Shown here in pieces: positions 1-8,693 of a stretch of DNA of 64,000 bases (its first letter is position 1; every line of letters starts with the position of its first letter). This DNA is from Streptomyces goshikiensis (GTDB lineage Bacteria > Actinomycetota > Actinomycetes > Streptomycetales > Streptomycetaceae): contig NZ_BMVE01000003.1 in assembly GCF_014650555.1 (NCBI RefSeq), positions 248,001-312,000 on the forward strand, read 5' to 3'. Made by a program: the position numbers and the translations under genes. The notes beneath the pieces were generated by a model that saw only the letters and a list, made by a program, of their open reading frames with translations, made no database searches and had not been told where the DNA came from.

Positions 1-2636
1 CGCACATCGTGAACAACTCCTGGGGCAGCGCGGCGCACGACGAGTGGTACCAGCAGATCGTCGACACCTGGCGCGCCGCCGGCATCTTCCCGGCCTTCTC
101 CAACGGGAACTCCGGCCCGAGCTGCGCCACCAGCGGTTCGCCCGGTGACTACGCGAGTTCCTACAGCTCCGGCGCCTTCGACATCAACAACGCGATCGCC
201 CCGTTCTCCTCGCGCGGCGCGGGTCCCGGCGGCATCGTCAAGCCGAACATCGCGGCGCCCGGCGTGAACGTCCGCTCCTCCGTCCCCGGCGGCGGGTACG
301 AGGCCTTCTCCGGCACCTCGATGGCCTCCCCGCACACCGCGGCCACCGTGGCCCTGCTCTGGTCCGCCGCGCCCGCCCTCGAAGGCGACGTCGCGCAGAC
401 CGAGTCGCTGCTCGACGGCACCGCGCTGGACACCGACAGCAGCCAGTGCGGTGGCAACGCCGCCGACAACAACGTCTTCGGCGAGGGCCGGCTCGACGCG
501 CTGGCCGCCGTGAACGCTGCCCCGCGCGGGGCGATCGGCGCCCTCGGCGGCACCGTCCGCGCCGGCGGCGAGCCGGTCGCCGGTGTGAAGATCACCGCCC
601 ACGGTCCCATCGACCGCGCGGTGACCACGGCCGCCGACGGCTCGTACCGCTTCGGCTCCCTGTCCGTCGGCGAGTACGCGCTGACCGCGTCCAAGTTCGG
701 CTACGGGCAGCAGGCGGCGACGGCGACGGTGACCGAGAACGCCACCGCCACCGGCGACTTCACCCTCACCCAGGCCGCCTCCGGCAAGCTCACCGGCACG
801 GTGTCCTCCGCCGCCGGTCCCGCCGCCGGCGCCGTCGTCACCATCGCGGACACCCCGGTGACCGCGACCGCCGACGCGCAGGGCCGCTTCGAGGTCACCC
901 TGCCGCACGGCACGTACGACGTGAACGCCACCCACGCCTCCCGCTGCGTCACCGGCGGCACGGCCAAGGTCACCGTCGCCGGGGACGCCACGGTCGCGGT
1001 CAGCCTGCCCGAGCGCACCGACGGCTACGGCTACGCCTGCGCCACCGCGAGCGGCGCCGCGTACCCGGCGGGGGACCGGCAGCTCGCGCTGACCGGCGAC
1101 AACACCACCGAGCGCGTCGGCCTGCCGTTCCCGCTGCCGCTGTACGGAAAGACGTACGGCCAGGCGTGGATCGGCACCAACGGCACCGTCAGCTTCGGCG
1201 GCAACAACACCGGTGACATCAACGGCGACCTGCCGAGCACGGCCACGCCCAACGCGGCCCTGTACCCGTTCTGGGACGACCTGGTCGTCGGCGCCCCCGG
1301 CAGCGGCTCGGGCGTCTTCACCGCGGTCACCGGAACCGCGCCGCACCGGCGGTACGTGATCGAGTGGCGCGACGTGGCGCACTGGTCGGCGCAGACCGAC
1401 AAGTTCTCCTTCTCGGCGGCCATCGGCGAGGACGGCACCGTCACCTACCACTACAAGGGGACGGGCGGCACCGGGATCAAGGGCGGCTCCACCGCCACGG
1501 TCGGCGTGGAGAACGCCACCGGCACCGACGCCTTCAAGTACTCCTTCAACACCCCGGTCATCACGGACGGCCTCTCCATCGGCTTCCGGACCACCAAGAG
1601 CGGCGTGGTCACCGGCCAGGTGCTCGACGCCAACGACGGCAAGGGCATCGAGGGCGCCACGGTGACCGTCGGCACCGGCGACGCCGCGGTCTCCGCGACC
1701 ACGGCCGCGGACGGCGCCTACGTCGTCCAGAGCCCGTCCGGCTCGCGGCAGGTCTCCCTGACCGCGGCCCAGTACGAGTCCGGTTCGGCCACCGTCGACG
1801 TCAAGGCGGCGGACGTCACCCCGGTGACCCGCTCCCTGCGCACCGGCAAGGTCACCGCCTCCACGCCGGGGGTGGAGGTCGTCCTCCCCGCCGACCAGAA
1901 GCGCACCCGCACCCTCGACCTCACCAACCCGGGCCTCGGCACGGACTTCACGGTGGCCGAGGACGCGGCCTGGCTGACGGCCACCCCGGCCGCAGGGAAC
2001 CTGCCGACCGGAGGCAAGGCCGCGGTCGCCCTGGCCGTGGACACCACCGGGCTGGCCGCCGGCGCCGTCCTGACGGCGGATCTGAAGATCACCTCGGCCA
2101 GTGGCCGCGCCCCCGTGCTCACCGTGCCCGTCAAGGTCGTGGTCCCGCGCTACCAGGTCGCCCTGGACGCGGGCTCCGACTACACGGCCACGGACGCGCT
2201 CGGCGACAGCTGGTCCCCGGACCGCAAGTACAAGGCCGGCTCGTACGGCTACCAGGGGAACTCCTCCGTACAGTCCACCGGTCGCACCATCGCCGGCACG
2301 GACGACCAGCGGCTGTTCCGCAACGCCCGTGAGGGCATGTACGAGTACCGCTTCGACAACGTCCCGAACGGCACCTACACGGTGGAGCTGGGCTTCGCGG
2401 AGCTCTCCAACACCAAGCCGAACAAGCGCGTCTTCGACGTCATGGCCGAGGGCACGCAGGTGCTGCCGTCCCTGGACATCGCGCTGGAGGCGGGCTCGTC
2501 GTACAAGGCCCTGACCCGTACGTACACGGTCACGGTCACCGACGGGGTGCTCAACATCCGCTTCGTCACGCACAGCGGGTTCGGCAAGCCCCTGCTGAAC
2601 ACCCTGCGGGTGACGGACCGGCCCGACAAGAGCTGA
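1..2636 (+). CDS. Secreted S8 (subtilisin-like) serine peptidase, C-terminal part
   Basis: The reading frame is already open at the left edge, so the signal peptide, catalytic Asp and His lie outside the window. Inside it the frame starts HIVNNSWG, continues with the oxyanion-type SNGNSGP stretch, and has the nucleophile in GTSMASPH (Ser codon at 318-320). After the catalytic domain come two carboxypeptidase-regulatory-like beta domains (about nt 540-1010), a Cys-containing beta domain with an NGTVSFGG stretch (about 1020-1590), another regulatory-like domain (about 1600-1840), a BACON-like domain (about 1840-2140) and a C-terminal malectin-like carbohydrate-binding domain (about 2150-2630). 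This is the architecture of large exported actinobacterial proteases that stay near the wall or bind glycans. A strong terminator follows the stop. Family assignment is firm; the substrate is unknown. Confidence 0.93.
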   Translation, partial: HIVNNSWGSAAHDEWYQQIVDTWRAAGIFPAFSNGNSGPSCATSGSPGDYASSYSSGAFDINNAIAPFSSRGAGPGGIVKPNIAAPGVNVRSSVPGGGYEAFSGTSMASPHTAATVALLWSAAPALEGDVAQTESLLDGTALDTDSSQCGGNAADNNVFGEGRLDALAAVNAAPRGAIGALGGTVRAGGEPVAGVKITAHGPIDRAVTTAADGSYRFGSLSVGEYALTASKFGYGQQAATATVTENATATGDFTLTQAASGKLTGTVSSAAGPAAGAVVTIADTPVTATADAQGRFEVTLPHGTYDVNATHASRCVTGGTAKVTVAGDATVAVSLPERTDGYGYACATASGAAYPAGDRQLALTGDNTTERVGLPFPLPLYGKTYGQAWIGTNGTVSFGGNNTGDINGDLPSTATPNAALYPFWDDLVVGAPGSGSGVFTAVTGTAPHRRYVIEWRDVAHWSAQTDKFSFSAAIGEDGTVTYHYKGTGGTGIKGGSTATVGVENATGTDAFKYSFNTPVITDGLSIGFRTTKSGVVTGQVLDANDGKGIEGATVTVGTGDAAVSATTAADGAYVVQSPSGSRQVSLTAAQYESGSATVDVKAADVTPVTRSLRTGKVTASTPGVEVVLPADQKRTRTLDLTNPGLGTDFTVAEDAAWLTATPAAGNLPTGGKAAVALAVDTTGLAAGAVLTADLKITSASGRAPVLTVPVKVVVPRYQVALDAGSDYTATDALGDSWSPDRKYKAGSYGYQGNSSVQSTGRTIAGTDDQRLFRNAREGMYEYRFDNVPNGTYTVELGFAELSNTKPNKRVFDVMAEGTQVLPSLDIALEAGSSYKALTRTYTVTVTDGVLNIRFVTHSGFGKPLLNTLRVTDRPDKS

Positions 2637-2646
2637 TCCCACGTCC

Positions 2647-2678
2647 GGGGGCGGGGCGTCTTCGGGCGCCCCGCCCCC
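2647..2678 (+). terminator. Terminator hairpin after the S8 peptidase
   Basis: Perfect 12-bp inverted repeat (GGGGGCGGGGCG / CGCCCCGCCCCC) with an 8-nt loop, ten bases after the stop. There is no T-tract, as is usual for Streptomyces terminators. Confidence 0.8.
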
Positions 2679-2804
2679 GCGGCGTTCCCCCTTCCCGTAC
2701 CGCCTTCCCCTACCTCCTTCGCGTACCGGCATCCGGGTGGCGGGCCGCGACTTCGCCGCGACGCGCGCGGGGACGGCCGCCGGGCGTGGTTAGCGTCGTC
2801 GACC

Positions 2805-3545
2805 ATGACGCCGCACAGCGACGAGGCCCTGTACGCGAAGGTGAGCTCCGCCGGCCCGGGGGCCTTCTGGGCGCTCGGCGGACCCGAAGGGCTCCAGGCA
2901 GGCTCCGCCGCCGGGACCGACGCCGCCCATACCGACGCCGACGCCGTTCACGATGTCGCGGGGCTCGCGCCCGTACTCGCCCTCTGGCCCGTGATCGGGT
3001 GCCTCGTGGACCGGGGCGAGCTCTCCCTGCACACCCCGCTCACGGCGCACGGGCCCACCACCCACCAGCTCCTCACGCGCGGTGCCGCCGACGGCCTGCC
3101 CGGCCTGGTCCCGTTCGTCGAGGGGCTCTGCGGCGCCCCGCTCGCCGACTGCGCCGCCGAACTGGTCTGGCGCCCGCTCGGAATGACCCGCACCGGCCCC
3201 GGCCCCGACGGGACCCTGCGCGCACCGATCGCCGACCTCGGCCGGTTCCTGGGGCACCTGCTCTCCCCGGCGGACCATCCCGTCCCCCGCGCCTGGACGG
3301 CCGAGTCCCTGCGGATCCGCACCGGTGAACTCACCCCCGCCCGGGGCCTGCTCTGGCACCCCGGCCCGTACGGCGTCTGGTCGTACGGAGACGGCCCGAG
3401 CCTGTTCGTCTCGCCCCGGCACAGCCGCTGGGCGGCGCTGGTCCCGGGGCCCGGCGACGCCGGCTCCGCCGCCCTGCGCACGGCCTTCCGCGAGGCCGTC
3501 TTCGCCGGTGACGCCGCTGAGGCGGCCACCGTCGTGCGATCGTGA
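2805..3545 (+). CDS. Degenerate beta-lactamase / penicillin-binding-fold protein lacking the SxxK motif
   Basis: 246 residues. The middle follows the class-C beta-lactamase/serine-hydrolase pattern: LVDRGELSLHTPL corresponds to the usual 'LvdrGkLdLddpv', and VWRPLGMTRTG to the 'PLGMtdT' block. Where active members have S-x-x-K this protein reads DVAGLAPVLAL, with no Ser and no Lys, and the protein is about 100 residues shorter than active family members (about 350 or more). No signal peptide is visible, so it is probably cytoplasmic. It overlaps the next gene by 4 bp (GTGA), implying translational coupling with the phosphatase. It is most likely a non-catalytic binding or regulatory relative. 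I infer loss of activity from the missing motif only. Confidence 0.75.
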   Translation: MTPHSDEALYAKVSSAGPGAFWALGGPEGLQAGSAAGTDAAHTDADAVHDVAGLAPVLALWPVIGCLVDRGELSLHTPLTAHGPTTHQLLTRGAADGLPGLVPFVEGLCGAPLADCAAELVWRPLGMTRTGPGPDGTLRAPIADLGRFLGHLLSPADHPVPRAWTAESLRIRTGELTPARGLLWHPGPYGVWSYGDGPSLFVSPRHSRWAALVPGPGDAGSAALRTAFREAVFAGDAAEAATVVRS

Positions 3546-4066
3546 CGGCCATGACGAAGATCTCTGGCAAGGAAAGCGACGTACCCGACCCGCAGAGCCC
3601 GTGGGACGAGATCTCCCCGGGCCTGTGGATGGGCGGGCACGTGTGGAGCGACCCCGCCGGGGAGCCGCGGCCCGTCGTGGTGGCGGACGAGTTCGACCTG
3701 GTCATCAGCCTGTTCACCCGGTCCGGCCACGGGCCGGGCCCGGGCACCGAGCACCTGGTCGCCGAGATGCCCGACTCCGTCCTGACGGCCGGCCAGCTGC
3801 ACACCGTCCGGGGGCTCGCCCGCGCCGCCTCCCGCGCACTCGACGCAGGCCGCACGATCCTGGTCCGCTGCCACTCGGGCTACAACCGCTCCGGGCTCGT
3901 CGTCGCCCAGTGCCTCGTGGAGCGCGGTCTCGCACCCGCCGAGGCCATCGCGCTCATCCGGCGGCGGCGCTCCCCGTGGGCCCTGCACAACGCGGTGTTC
4001 ACCGCCTATCTGGCCGCCGGTCTGGACGCGTCCGCCCAGCTCACGGAGCTCGACCCGCTCCGGTAG
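3542..4066 (+). CDS. Dual-specificity-type protein phosphatase
   Basis: 174 residues with the P-loop signature CHSGYNRSG (Cys110, Arg116), the CX5R motif of Cys-dependent phosphatases. The segment before it (GLWMGGHVW, then a beta strand DLVISLF) matches the start of the dual-specificity fold. A candidate general-acid Asp (in EMPDS) lies about 30 residues before the Cys. The GTG at 3542 overlaps the stop of the preceding gene; an in-frame ATG at 3551 is an alternative start nine bases later. The substrate may be phosphoprotein or phosphoinositide; the sequence does not decide. Coupling to an inactive beta-lactamase-fold protein suggests a joint role. Confidence 0.85.
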   Translation: MTAMTKISGKESDVPDPQSPWDEISPGLWMGGHVWSDPAGEPRPVVVADEFDLVISLFTRSGHGPGPGTEHLVAEMPDSVLTAGQLHTVRGLARAASRALDAGRTILVRCHSGYNRSGLVVAQCLVERGLAPAEAIALIRRRRSPWALHNAVFTAYLAAGLDASAQLTELDPLR

Positions 4067-4218
4067 GGGGTCTCCCGCGCCGCTCGGAGCGCGGACCTCC
4101 CAAGATCGACGTACGGTGATCCCGTTGTCACCGACCGTTGTTTCCGGCTGCGCGGAGGTACAGGGATGCGCACGGTCCAGGAGGCCGCTCCCGAGGGCGC
4201 CGACAGGGCGGTTCCGGC

Positions 4219-5562
4219 ATGACCGGGGCCGAAGCCGGGGCCGCGGCCGGGTCAGGAGCAGGTCCGGGGTCCGGGCCGGGGTCCGGCCGGGGCGCGGCGC
4301 GGACGGCCGGCGTGCGGACGGCCGTCGCCCCGTACGCGCCGCCGGCCCGCACCGGTCGGGCCGAGTCCGTACGGGCCCTCGCCGCCCGGGCGCTGTCCGC
4401 CCGCGCCCTGCCCGGCTTCGCCCGGCCGCGCGCGGCGCACACCTCCACGGCCGCCCTGCGCGACCTGAGGGAACGCCACGGCGGCGCGCCCGTCCTGGTA
4501 CGCGGCCCCTCCGGGCCCGTCCTCGTCATCCTCGACCCGCAGGACATGCGCCGCTTCTACGCCGAACCCGCCGGCGTCCTCGCCCCCGACCCGTGCGCAC
4601 CCGGCGGGGAACGGCGCCGCCTGGGCGCCGAGGTGCTGGCCGCCGGGACCCCCGTCCACCCCTCCCACGGGCCGTTCCTCGCCGCCCTCGCCGAGGAGGC
4701 CCGGCCGCTCACCGCCACCGGCACGCTGCGGATCGCCACCGCCCGCCGGGCGGTGGCCCGCGCCGGACGCCGGATCGTCCTCGGGGACGCGGCCGCCGGG
4801 GACGAGGAACTCGCCGGCTGGCTGCGCCGGCTGCGGGGCGAGGGCGACGCGATGGGGCCGCGCCCGACGCGGGCCCGGGCCGTGCGCGCCGTCCAGGAGC
4901 GGGCCACCGCCCGGATCGCGCGGTACGCGGCCCACGCCGAACCGCACACCCTCGCCGGGCTCGCCCGCCGGGCGGCGGCCGGCCCCGACGACCTCGCCGG
5001 GCAGGCGTACCGCTGGCTGCGCGCCATGGACACCGTCCCCGCGACGCTGCTGCGCACCCTGCTGCTCCTCGGCGCCCACCCCGGCGAGCAGGAGGCGGCC
5101 GGCGCCGAGGCCCGGGCGGGCGGCGGCGGGCCGGGGGAACTGCCCCGGCTGCGGGCCTGCGTACGGGAGACCCTGCGGCTCTACCCGGTGGTGCCGGACC
5201 TGATCCGGGTCACCCGGGCCGCGACCGAGTGGCGGGGGGTGCGCTACCCGGCCGGGACCTCGGTGCTGCTGCCCGCGCTGTTCCACCAGCGGGACCCCGA
5301 ACACGTACCGGCCGCGCACGCGTTCGTGCCGTGCCGGTGGAGCGACCGCGGCGCCGACCGGGACATCCGGATGGCCCCGTTCGGCCACGGCGCCGGCCGC
5401 TGCCCCGGCGACCAGCTCGGGCTGCTGGTCACCGCGGCGCTCTGCGCCGAGGTGCTGCGCGGCCACCGCGTCACCGGGACCCGGCCGGTCCTCGACCCGC
5501 TCGGGCCCCTGCCCGCGACCCTGGACCCCCAGGGCATCCGGCTCACGCTCACCCGCCGCTGA
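4219..5562 (+). CDS. Cytochrome P450
   Basis: About 447 residues from the ATG at 4219. The frame is open upstream to a TTG at 4138, but that stretch is Arg/Gly-rich and not P450-like. Heme-thiolate signature FGHGAGRCPG (Cys395), K-helix ExxR in ETLRLYP (Glu317-Arg320), and an I-helix written AMDTVPATLL, in which Asp-Thr replaces the usual (A/G)GxxT but keeps the acid-alcohol pair. Soluble bacterial monooxygenase; no ferredoxin is encoded nearby. The Ala/Gly/Arg-rich N-terminal 70 residues are longer than usual and probably disordered. The next gene starts 17 nt after the stop behind GAGG, so the two are probably one operon. Substrate unknown. Confidence 0.9.
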   Translation: MTGAEAGAAAGSGAGPGSGPGSGRGAARTAGVRTAVAPYAPPARTGRAESVRALAARALSARALPGFARPRAAHTSTAALRDLRERHGGAPVLVRGPSGPVLVILDPQDMRRFYAEPAGVLAPDPCAPGGERRRLGAEVLAAGTPVHPSHGPFLAALAEEARPLTATGTLRIATARRAVARAGRRIVLGDAAAGDEELAGWLRRLRGEGDAMGPRPTRARAVRAVQERATARIARYAAHAEPHTLAGLARRAAAGPDDLAGQAYRWLRAMDTVPATLLRTLLLLGAHPGEQEAAGAEARAGGGGPGELPRLRACVRETLRLYPVVPDLIRVTRAATEWRGVRYPAGTSVLLPALFHQRDPEHVPAAHAFVPCRWSDRGADRDIRMAPFGHGAGRCPGDQLGLLVTAALCAEVLRGHRVTGTRPVLDPLGPLPATLDPQGIRLTLTRR

Positions 5563-5579
5563 CGATCCGTGAGGAACCC

Positions 5580-6335
5580 ATGCCCGACGCCGTGACGTCC
5601 CTCCCCGCCGAACCGGACGCCGACCAGCTCGACGCCCTGTGCCGGGAGCTCGCCGAGGCCGCCGACGCCGTCGGCGAGGCGGCCAGGTACGCCTCCGAAC
5701 TGGCCCTCGGGAGCCGCCTGCCGGTCTCGGCGCTGGGGTGGGGCGGCCGGGGCCGCCGGGGCCGCGGGGCCGGAGGCGGGCGGCTCGCCTGGCGGACCCT
5801 GCTGCGCACCCTCACCGATCCGGCGGGGCTGGGCTGGGCGCTGCGCGGGCGCGGGGTGGCCCGGGCCGGGCGGCTCGCCGGAGTCCTCGCGGGCCGTGAG
5901 AGCCTCGCCGTCAGCATGGCCGTCTGCGGGCTCAGGACCAGGATCCGGGCGGCGCGCGCGGGGTTCCCCGGGCCACCGGCGGACCCGGACGCCGCCGCCA
6001 TCCTCACGGCGGTCGAACAGGGCCGGCAGGGCGACGCGGTGCGGCTGTTCCGCGCGGCGATGCGCGAGAGGGGCGCCGAGCACGCCTTCGGGATCCTGAC
6101 GCCGTCCTTCGCGGACATCCTGGCCTGGAACGCGCTGACCGACGGGAACCCGTTCAACGACCACGCCGGATGGCAGGTTGCCACCGGCCGGGCGATGACC
6201 GCCGAGCCGCTGCTCGGCCTCGGGGCCGCCTGCCGGGCCTTCTTCGACCGCGGCCCGGGCCCGGGCCGCGTCCGCGCCGGCCGTGACCGCGCCGGCCGTG
6301 ACCGCGCCCCCGGCCGGGAGGACTCCCCGCCGTGA
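5580..6335 (+). CDS. Unknown protein in the P450 operon
   Basis: 251 residues; I do not recognise a family. It begins with an acidic helix (DADQLDALCRELAEAADAVGEAARYASEL), has a Gly/Arg-rich linker around residues 57-70, then Ala-rich helices. The most distinctive part (about residues 150-215) contains AVRLFRAAMRERGAEHAF, FADILAWNAL and GNPFNDHAGWQVATG, with many aromatic residues and plausibly a folded domain. The C-terminus is a low-complexity tail with repeated GRDRA. ATG at 5580 with GTGAGGAA upstream. It is placed between a P450 and a small WXG-like protein. Confidence 0.7.
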   Translation: MPDAVTSLPAEPDADQLDALCRELAEAADAVGEAARYASELALGSRLPVSALGWGGRGRRGRGAGGGRLAWRTLLRTLTDPAGLGWALRGRGVARAGRLAGVLAGRESLAVSMAVCGLRTRIRAARAGFPGPPADPDAAAILTAVEQGRQGDAVRLFRAAMRERGAEHAFGILTPSFADILAWNALTDGNPFNDHAGWQVATGRAMTAEPLLGLGAACRAFFDRGPGPGRVRAGRDRAGRDRAPGREDSPP

Positions 6336-6384
6336 CCACCCGTCCCGGCGTTCCCCGCCGGCCCGTGCTCCCTGGAGGGGCCCC

Positions 6385-6672
6385 GTGACCCACCTTCCCC
6401 ATGCCCCCCGGCGCCGCCCGAACCCGCGCACGGATCAGGCCGGCCCGGCCGAGGGGCTGCGCGGGCACGCCGCCGCCCTGTGCTCGCACGCCGCGCGGCT
6501 GCGGCTGGCCGCCGCCGAACTGGACTGGGAGGGCCCGGAGGCGGAGGCCCTGCGCGCGGAGGTCTCGGCCCTCGCCTCCCGCTGCGCCGCCGCGGCGAAC
6601 GGCCTGCGCCTCGCGGCCGCGCGGCTCGGGCCGCCGGCCCGGCCGCACCGGTCGGCGTACGAACCGTGCTGA
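6385..6672 (+). CDS. Small helical WXG100-like protein
   Basis: 95 residues starting at GTG 6385 with GGAGGGG four to ten bases upstream. After a basic, Pro-rich N-terminus it forms two Ala-rich helices separated by DWEG (a W-x-G turn): LCSHAARLRLAAAELDWEG, then AEALRAEVSALASRCAAAANGLRLAAARL. That helix-WXG-helix layout and the length resemble ESAT-6/WXG100 secreted proteins, but no YxxxD/E tail signal is evident and no type VII genes are in the window. It may instead be a partner of the preceding unknown protein. Confidence 0.6.
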   Translation: MTHLPHAPRRRPNPRTDQAGPAEGLRGHAAALCSHAARLRLAAAELDWEGPEAEALRAEVSALASRCAAAANGLRLAAARLGPPARPHRSAYEPC

Positions 6673-6679
6673 CGCCGCG

Positions 6680-7183
6680 CTATGCGCGTCCCCATGTGCG
6701 GTGCCGCTTCGCGTACGACCAGGTCACCGCGGTCATCAGGGCGGGGATCGCGAACAGCGGGGCGAAGGTGAGCCACCAGACGGTCAGTGCCGTGTCGCCG
6801 GACATGTACGTCCGGCTCTCGACGGTGAAGGCGACCACGAGTTGCCACAGCGCCACCAGGACCAGGAGGCCGGAGGCGGTCCAGGCCAGCGCGGCGAGGG
6901 CCCGGGGGCGCAGCGGCCGCCACCGGTCACTGACGAGCAGCAGCGGAAACAGGGCGGCCACCTCGGAAAGGACGGAGAGGCAGACGACGTACGCGATGCC
7001 CCATCCCGGGATGTCGAAGACGTCGCGCAGCACTTGGTCGCTGTAGCCCACGTACACACCGCAGGCCATGGCGATGCGCCACAGGCCGGACGGGACCGCG
7101 CAGAGGGCCATGGCGTGCGCGGCGCGGCGCGCCCAGACGGGCGCGGGTGCGATGGCGGCGAGGGGGGCGTCGGCTGTCGTCAT
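6680..7183 (-). CDS. Four-helix integral membrane protein of unknown function
   Basis: About 167 residues from ATG 7183 (in-frame alternatives at 7192 and 7219; none has a clear ribosome site). Hydrophobic segments: AMALCAVPSGLWRIAMACGVYVG, GIAYVVCLSVLSEVAALFPLLLV, ALAALAWTASGLLVLVALWQLVVAF and TVWWLTFAPLFAIPALMTAVTW, giving four predicted membrane helices with a short basic C-terminus (YAKRHRTWGRA). Hydrophobic proteins of this size and topology are common in Streptomyces. It converges with the WXG-like gene, with only 7 bp between the stops. Confidence 0.75.
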   Translation of the reverse strand: MTTADAPLAAIAPAPVWARRAAHAMALCAVPSGLWRIAMACGVYVGYSDQVLRDVFDIPGWGIAYVVCLSVLSEVAALFPLLLVSDRWRPLRPRALAALAWTASGLLVLVALWQLVVAFTVESRTYMSGDTALTVWWLTFAPLFAIPALMTAVTWSYAKRHRTWGRA

Positions 7184-7229
7184 GACGTACATGCTGGCTT
7201 CGGCCGGGCAGCCGCACATCGTCCGCCGC

Positions 7230-7265
7230 GGCGGGCCGTCTCCCCCCGTTGGGGGACGGCCCGCC
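7230..7265 (-). terminator. Terminator of the gluconate operon
   Basis: Perfect 11-bp arms (GGCGGGCCGTC / GACGGCCCGCC), with further C/G pairing inside, located 30 nt past the gntP stop and before the next minus-strand gene. Confidence 0.75.
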
Positions 7266-7295
7266 TTCCGGGGGGAGGACCTGAAGGGGCCGGCC

Positions 7296-8693
7296 CTAGA
7301 CGACCAGGGAGAGCAGGAGGACGAATCCCAGGCCGGCCACGGAGATGATCGTCTCCATCACCGACCAGGTCTTCAGGGTCTGTCCCACGGTCATCCCGAA
7401 GTACTCCTTGACCAGCCAGAACCCGGCGTCGTTGACATGGCTGAAGAACAGCGAGCCCGCCCCGATGGCCAGGACCAGCAGCGCGGTCTCGGTGGTCGAG
7501 GTGCCCGCCGCGAGGGGGGCCACCAGGCCGGCCGCCGAGATCGTGGCCACCGTCGCCGAGCCGGTGGCCAGCCGGATGGCCACCGCGATCAGCCAGGCCA
7601 GCAGCAGGGTCGGGACGGCCCAGTTCTTCGACAGCTCCAGGATCATCTGGCCGCCGCCGGCGTCGATCAGGGTCTGCTTGAAGCCGCCGCCCGCGCCCAC
7701 GATCAGCAGGATTCCGGCGATCGGGGCCAGGGACTTCTCCACCGTGGCCGAGATCCGCTCCCGGGTGAACCCGGCGGCCCGGCCCAGGGTGAACATGCCC
7801 ACCAGCACCGCCGCGAGGAGCGCGATCAGCGGGGAGCCCACCACGTCCGTGACCCGCTGCACCGGGTGGGCGGGGTCATCGACAACGATGTCGACCAGGG
7901 CCTTGACCAGCATCAGCGCCACCGGGAGCAGCACGGTGAAGACGGTCGCCCCGAACCGGGGGCGGTGCTCCGGCGCGGCCGTGGGGCGCGGCGGGGCGAG
8001 CTGCTCCGGCGCCGGGATGTCCACCCAGCGGGCCGCGTAACGGGAGAACAGCGGCCCCGCGATGATCACCGTGGGGATCGCGACGACCACGCCGAGGGCG
8101 AGGGTGACGCCCAGGTTCGCGTGCAGCGCGTCGACGGCGACGAGCGGGCCGGGGTGCGGCGGGATCAGCCCGTGCATCACCGAGAGGCCGGCGAGGGCGG
8201 GGACGCCGATCCGCATCAGGGAGTAGTTGCCGCGCCGGGCGACCAGCAGCACCACCGGGATCAGCAGCACGATGCCGACCTCGAAGAAGAGCGGCAGCCC
8301 GATCACGGAGGCGATCAGGACCATCGCCCACGGCATGGCGCGGCCCTTGGCCCGGGCCAGGATGGTGTCCACGATCTCGTCCGCGCCGCCGGAGTCGGCG
8401 AGGAGCTTGCCGAGGATCGCGCCGAGGGCGATGAGTACGCCGACGCCCGCGACGGTCGCGCCCAGGCCGGCGGTGAAGCTGGTGATGGTCTTGGCGAGCG
8501 GGGCGCCCGCGAACACGCCGAGGGCGAGCGAGCCGACGGTCAGGGCCAGGAAGGCGTGCAGCTTCAGCCGGGTGATGAGCAGGACGATGACGGCTATGCC
8601 GGCGAGCACGGCCATGCCCAGCTGCGCGTTGCCGGCCGAGGTGATCGGCTCGGCGGCGGCCGCTGCCAGAGTCTCGGCGCTGAGACTGGTCAC
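7296..8693 (-). CDS. gntP: GntP-family gluconate:H+ symporter
   Basis: 465 residues, the normal length for the family, with about 12-14 hydrophobic segments. Family blocks seen: GVGVLIALGAILGKLLADSGGA, IGLPLFFEVGIVLLIPVV and SVMHGLIPPHPGPLVA, all hallmarks of GntP/GntT permeases. The C-terminal part contains HVNDAGFWLVKEYFGM, also diagnostic. It imports gluconate across the cytoplasmic membrane for the kinase encoded just upstream; the two genes overlap by 4 bp (GTGA), so translation is coupled. Regulation is presumably by the divergent FadR-type repressor. Confidence 0.95.
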   Translation of the reverse strand: MTSLSAETLAAAAAEPITSAGNAQLGMAVLAGIAVIVLLITRLKLHAFLALTVGSLALGVFAGAPLAKTITSFTAGLGATVAGVGVLIALGAILGKLLADSGGADEIVDTILARAKGRAMPWAMVLIASVIGLPLFFEVGIVLLIPVVLLVARRGNYSLMRIGVPALAGLSVMHGLIPPHPGPLVAVDALHANLGVTLALGVVVAIPTVIIAGPLFSRYAARWVDIPAPEQLAPPRPTAAPEHRPRFGATVFTVLLPVALMLVKALVDIVVDDPAHPVQRVTDVVGSPLIALLAAVLVGMFTLGRAAGFTRERISATVEKSLAPIAGILLIVGAGGGFKQTLIDAGGGQMILELSKNWAVPTLLLAWLIAVAIRLATGSATVATISAAGLVAPLAAGTSTTETALLVLAIGAGSLFFSHVNDAGFWLVKEYFGMTVGQTLKTWSVMETIISVAGLGFVLLLSLVV

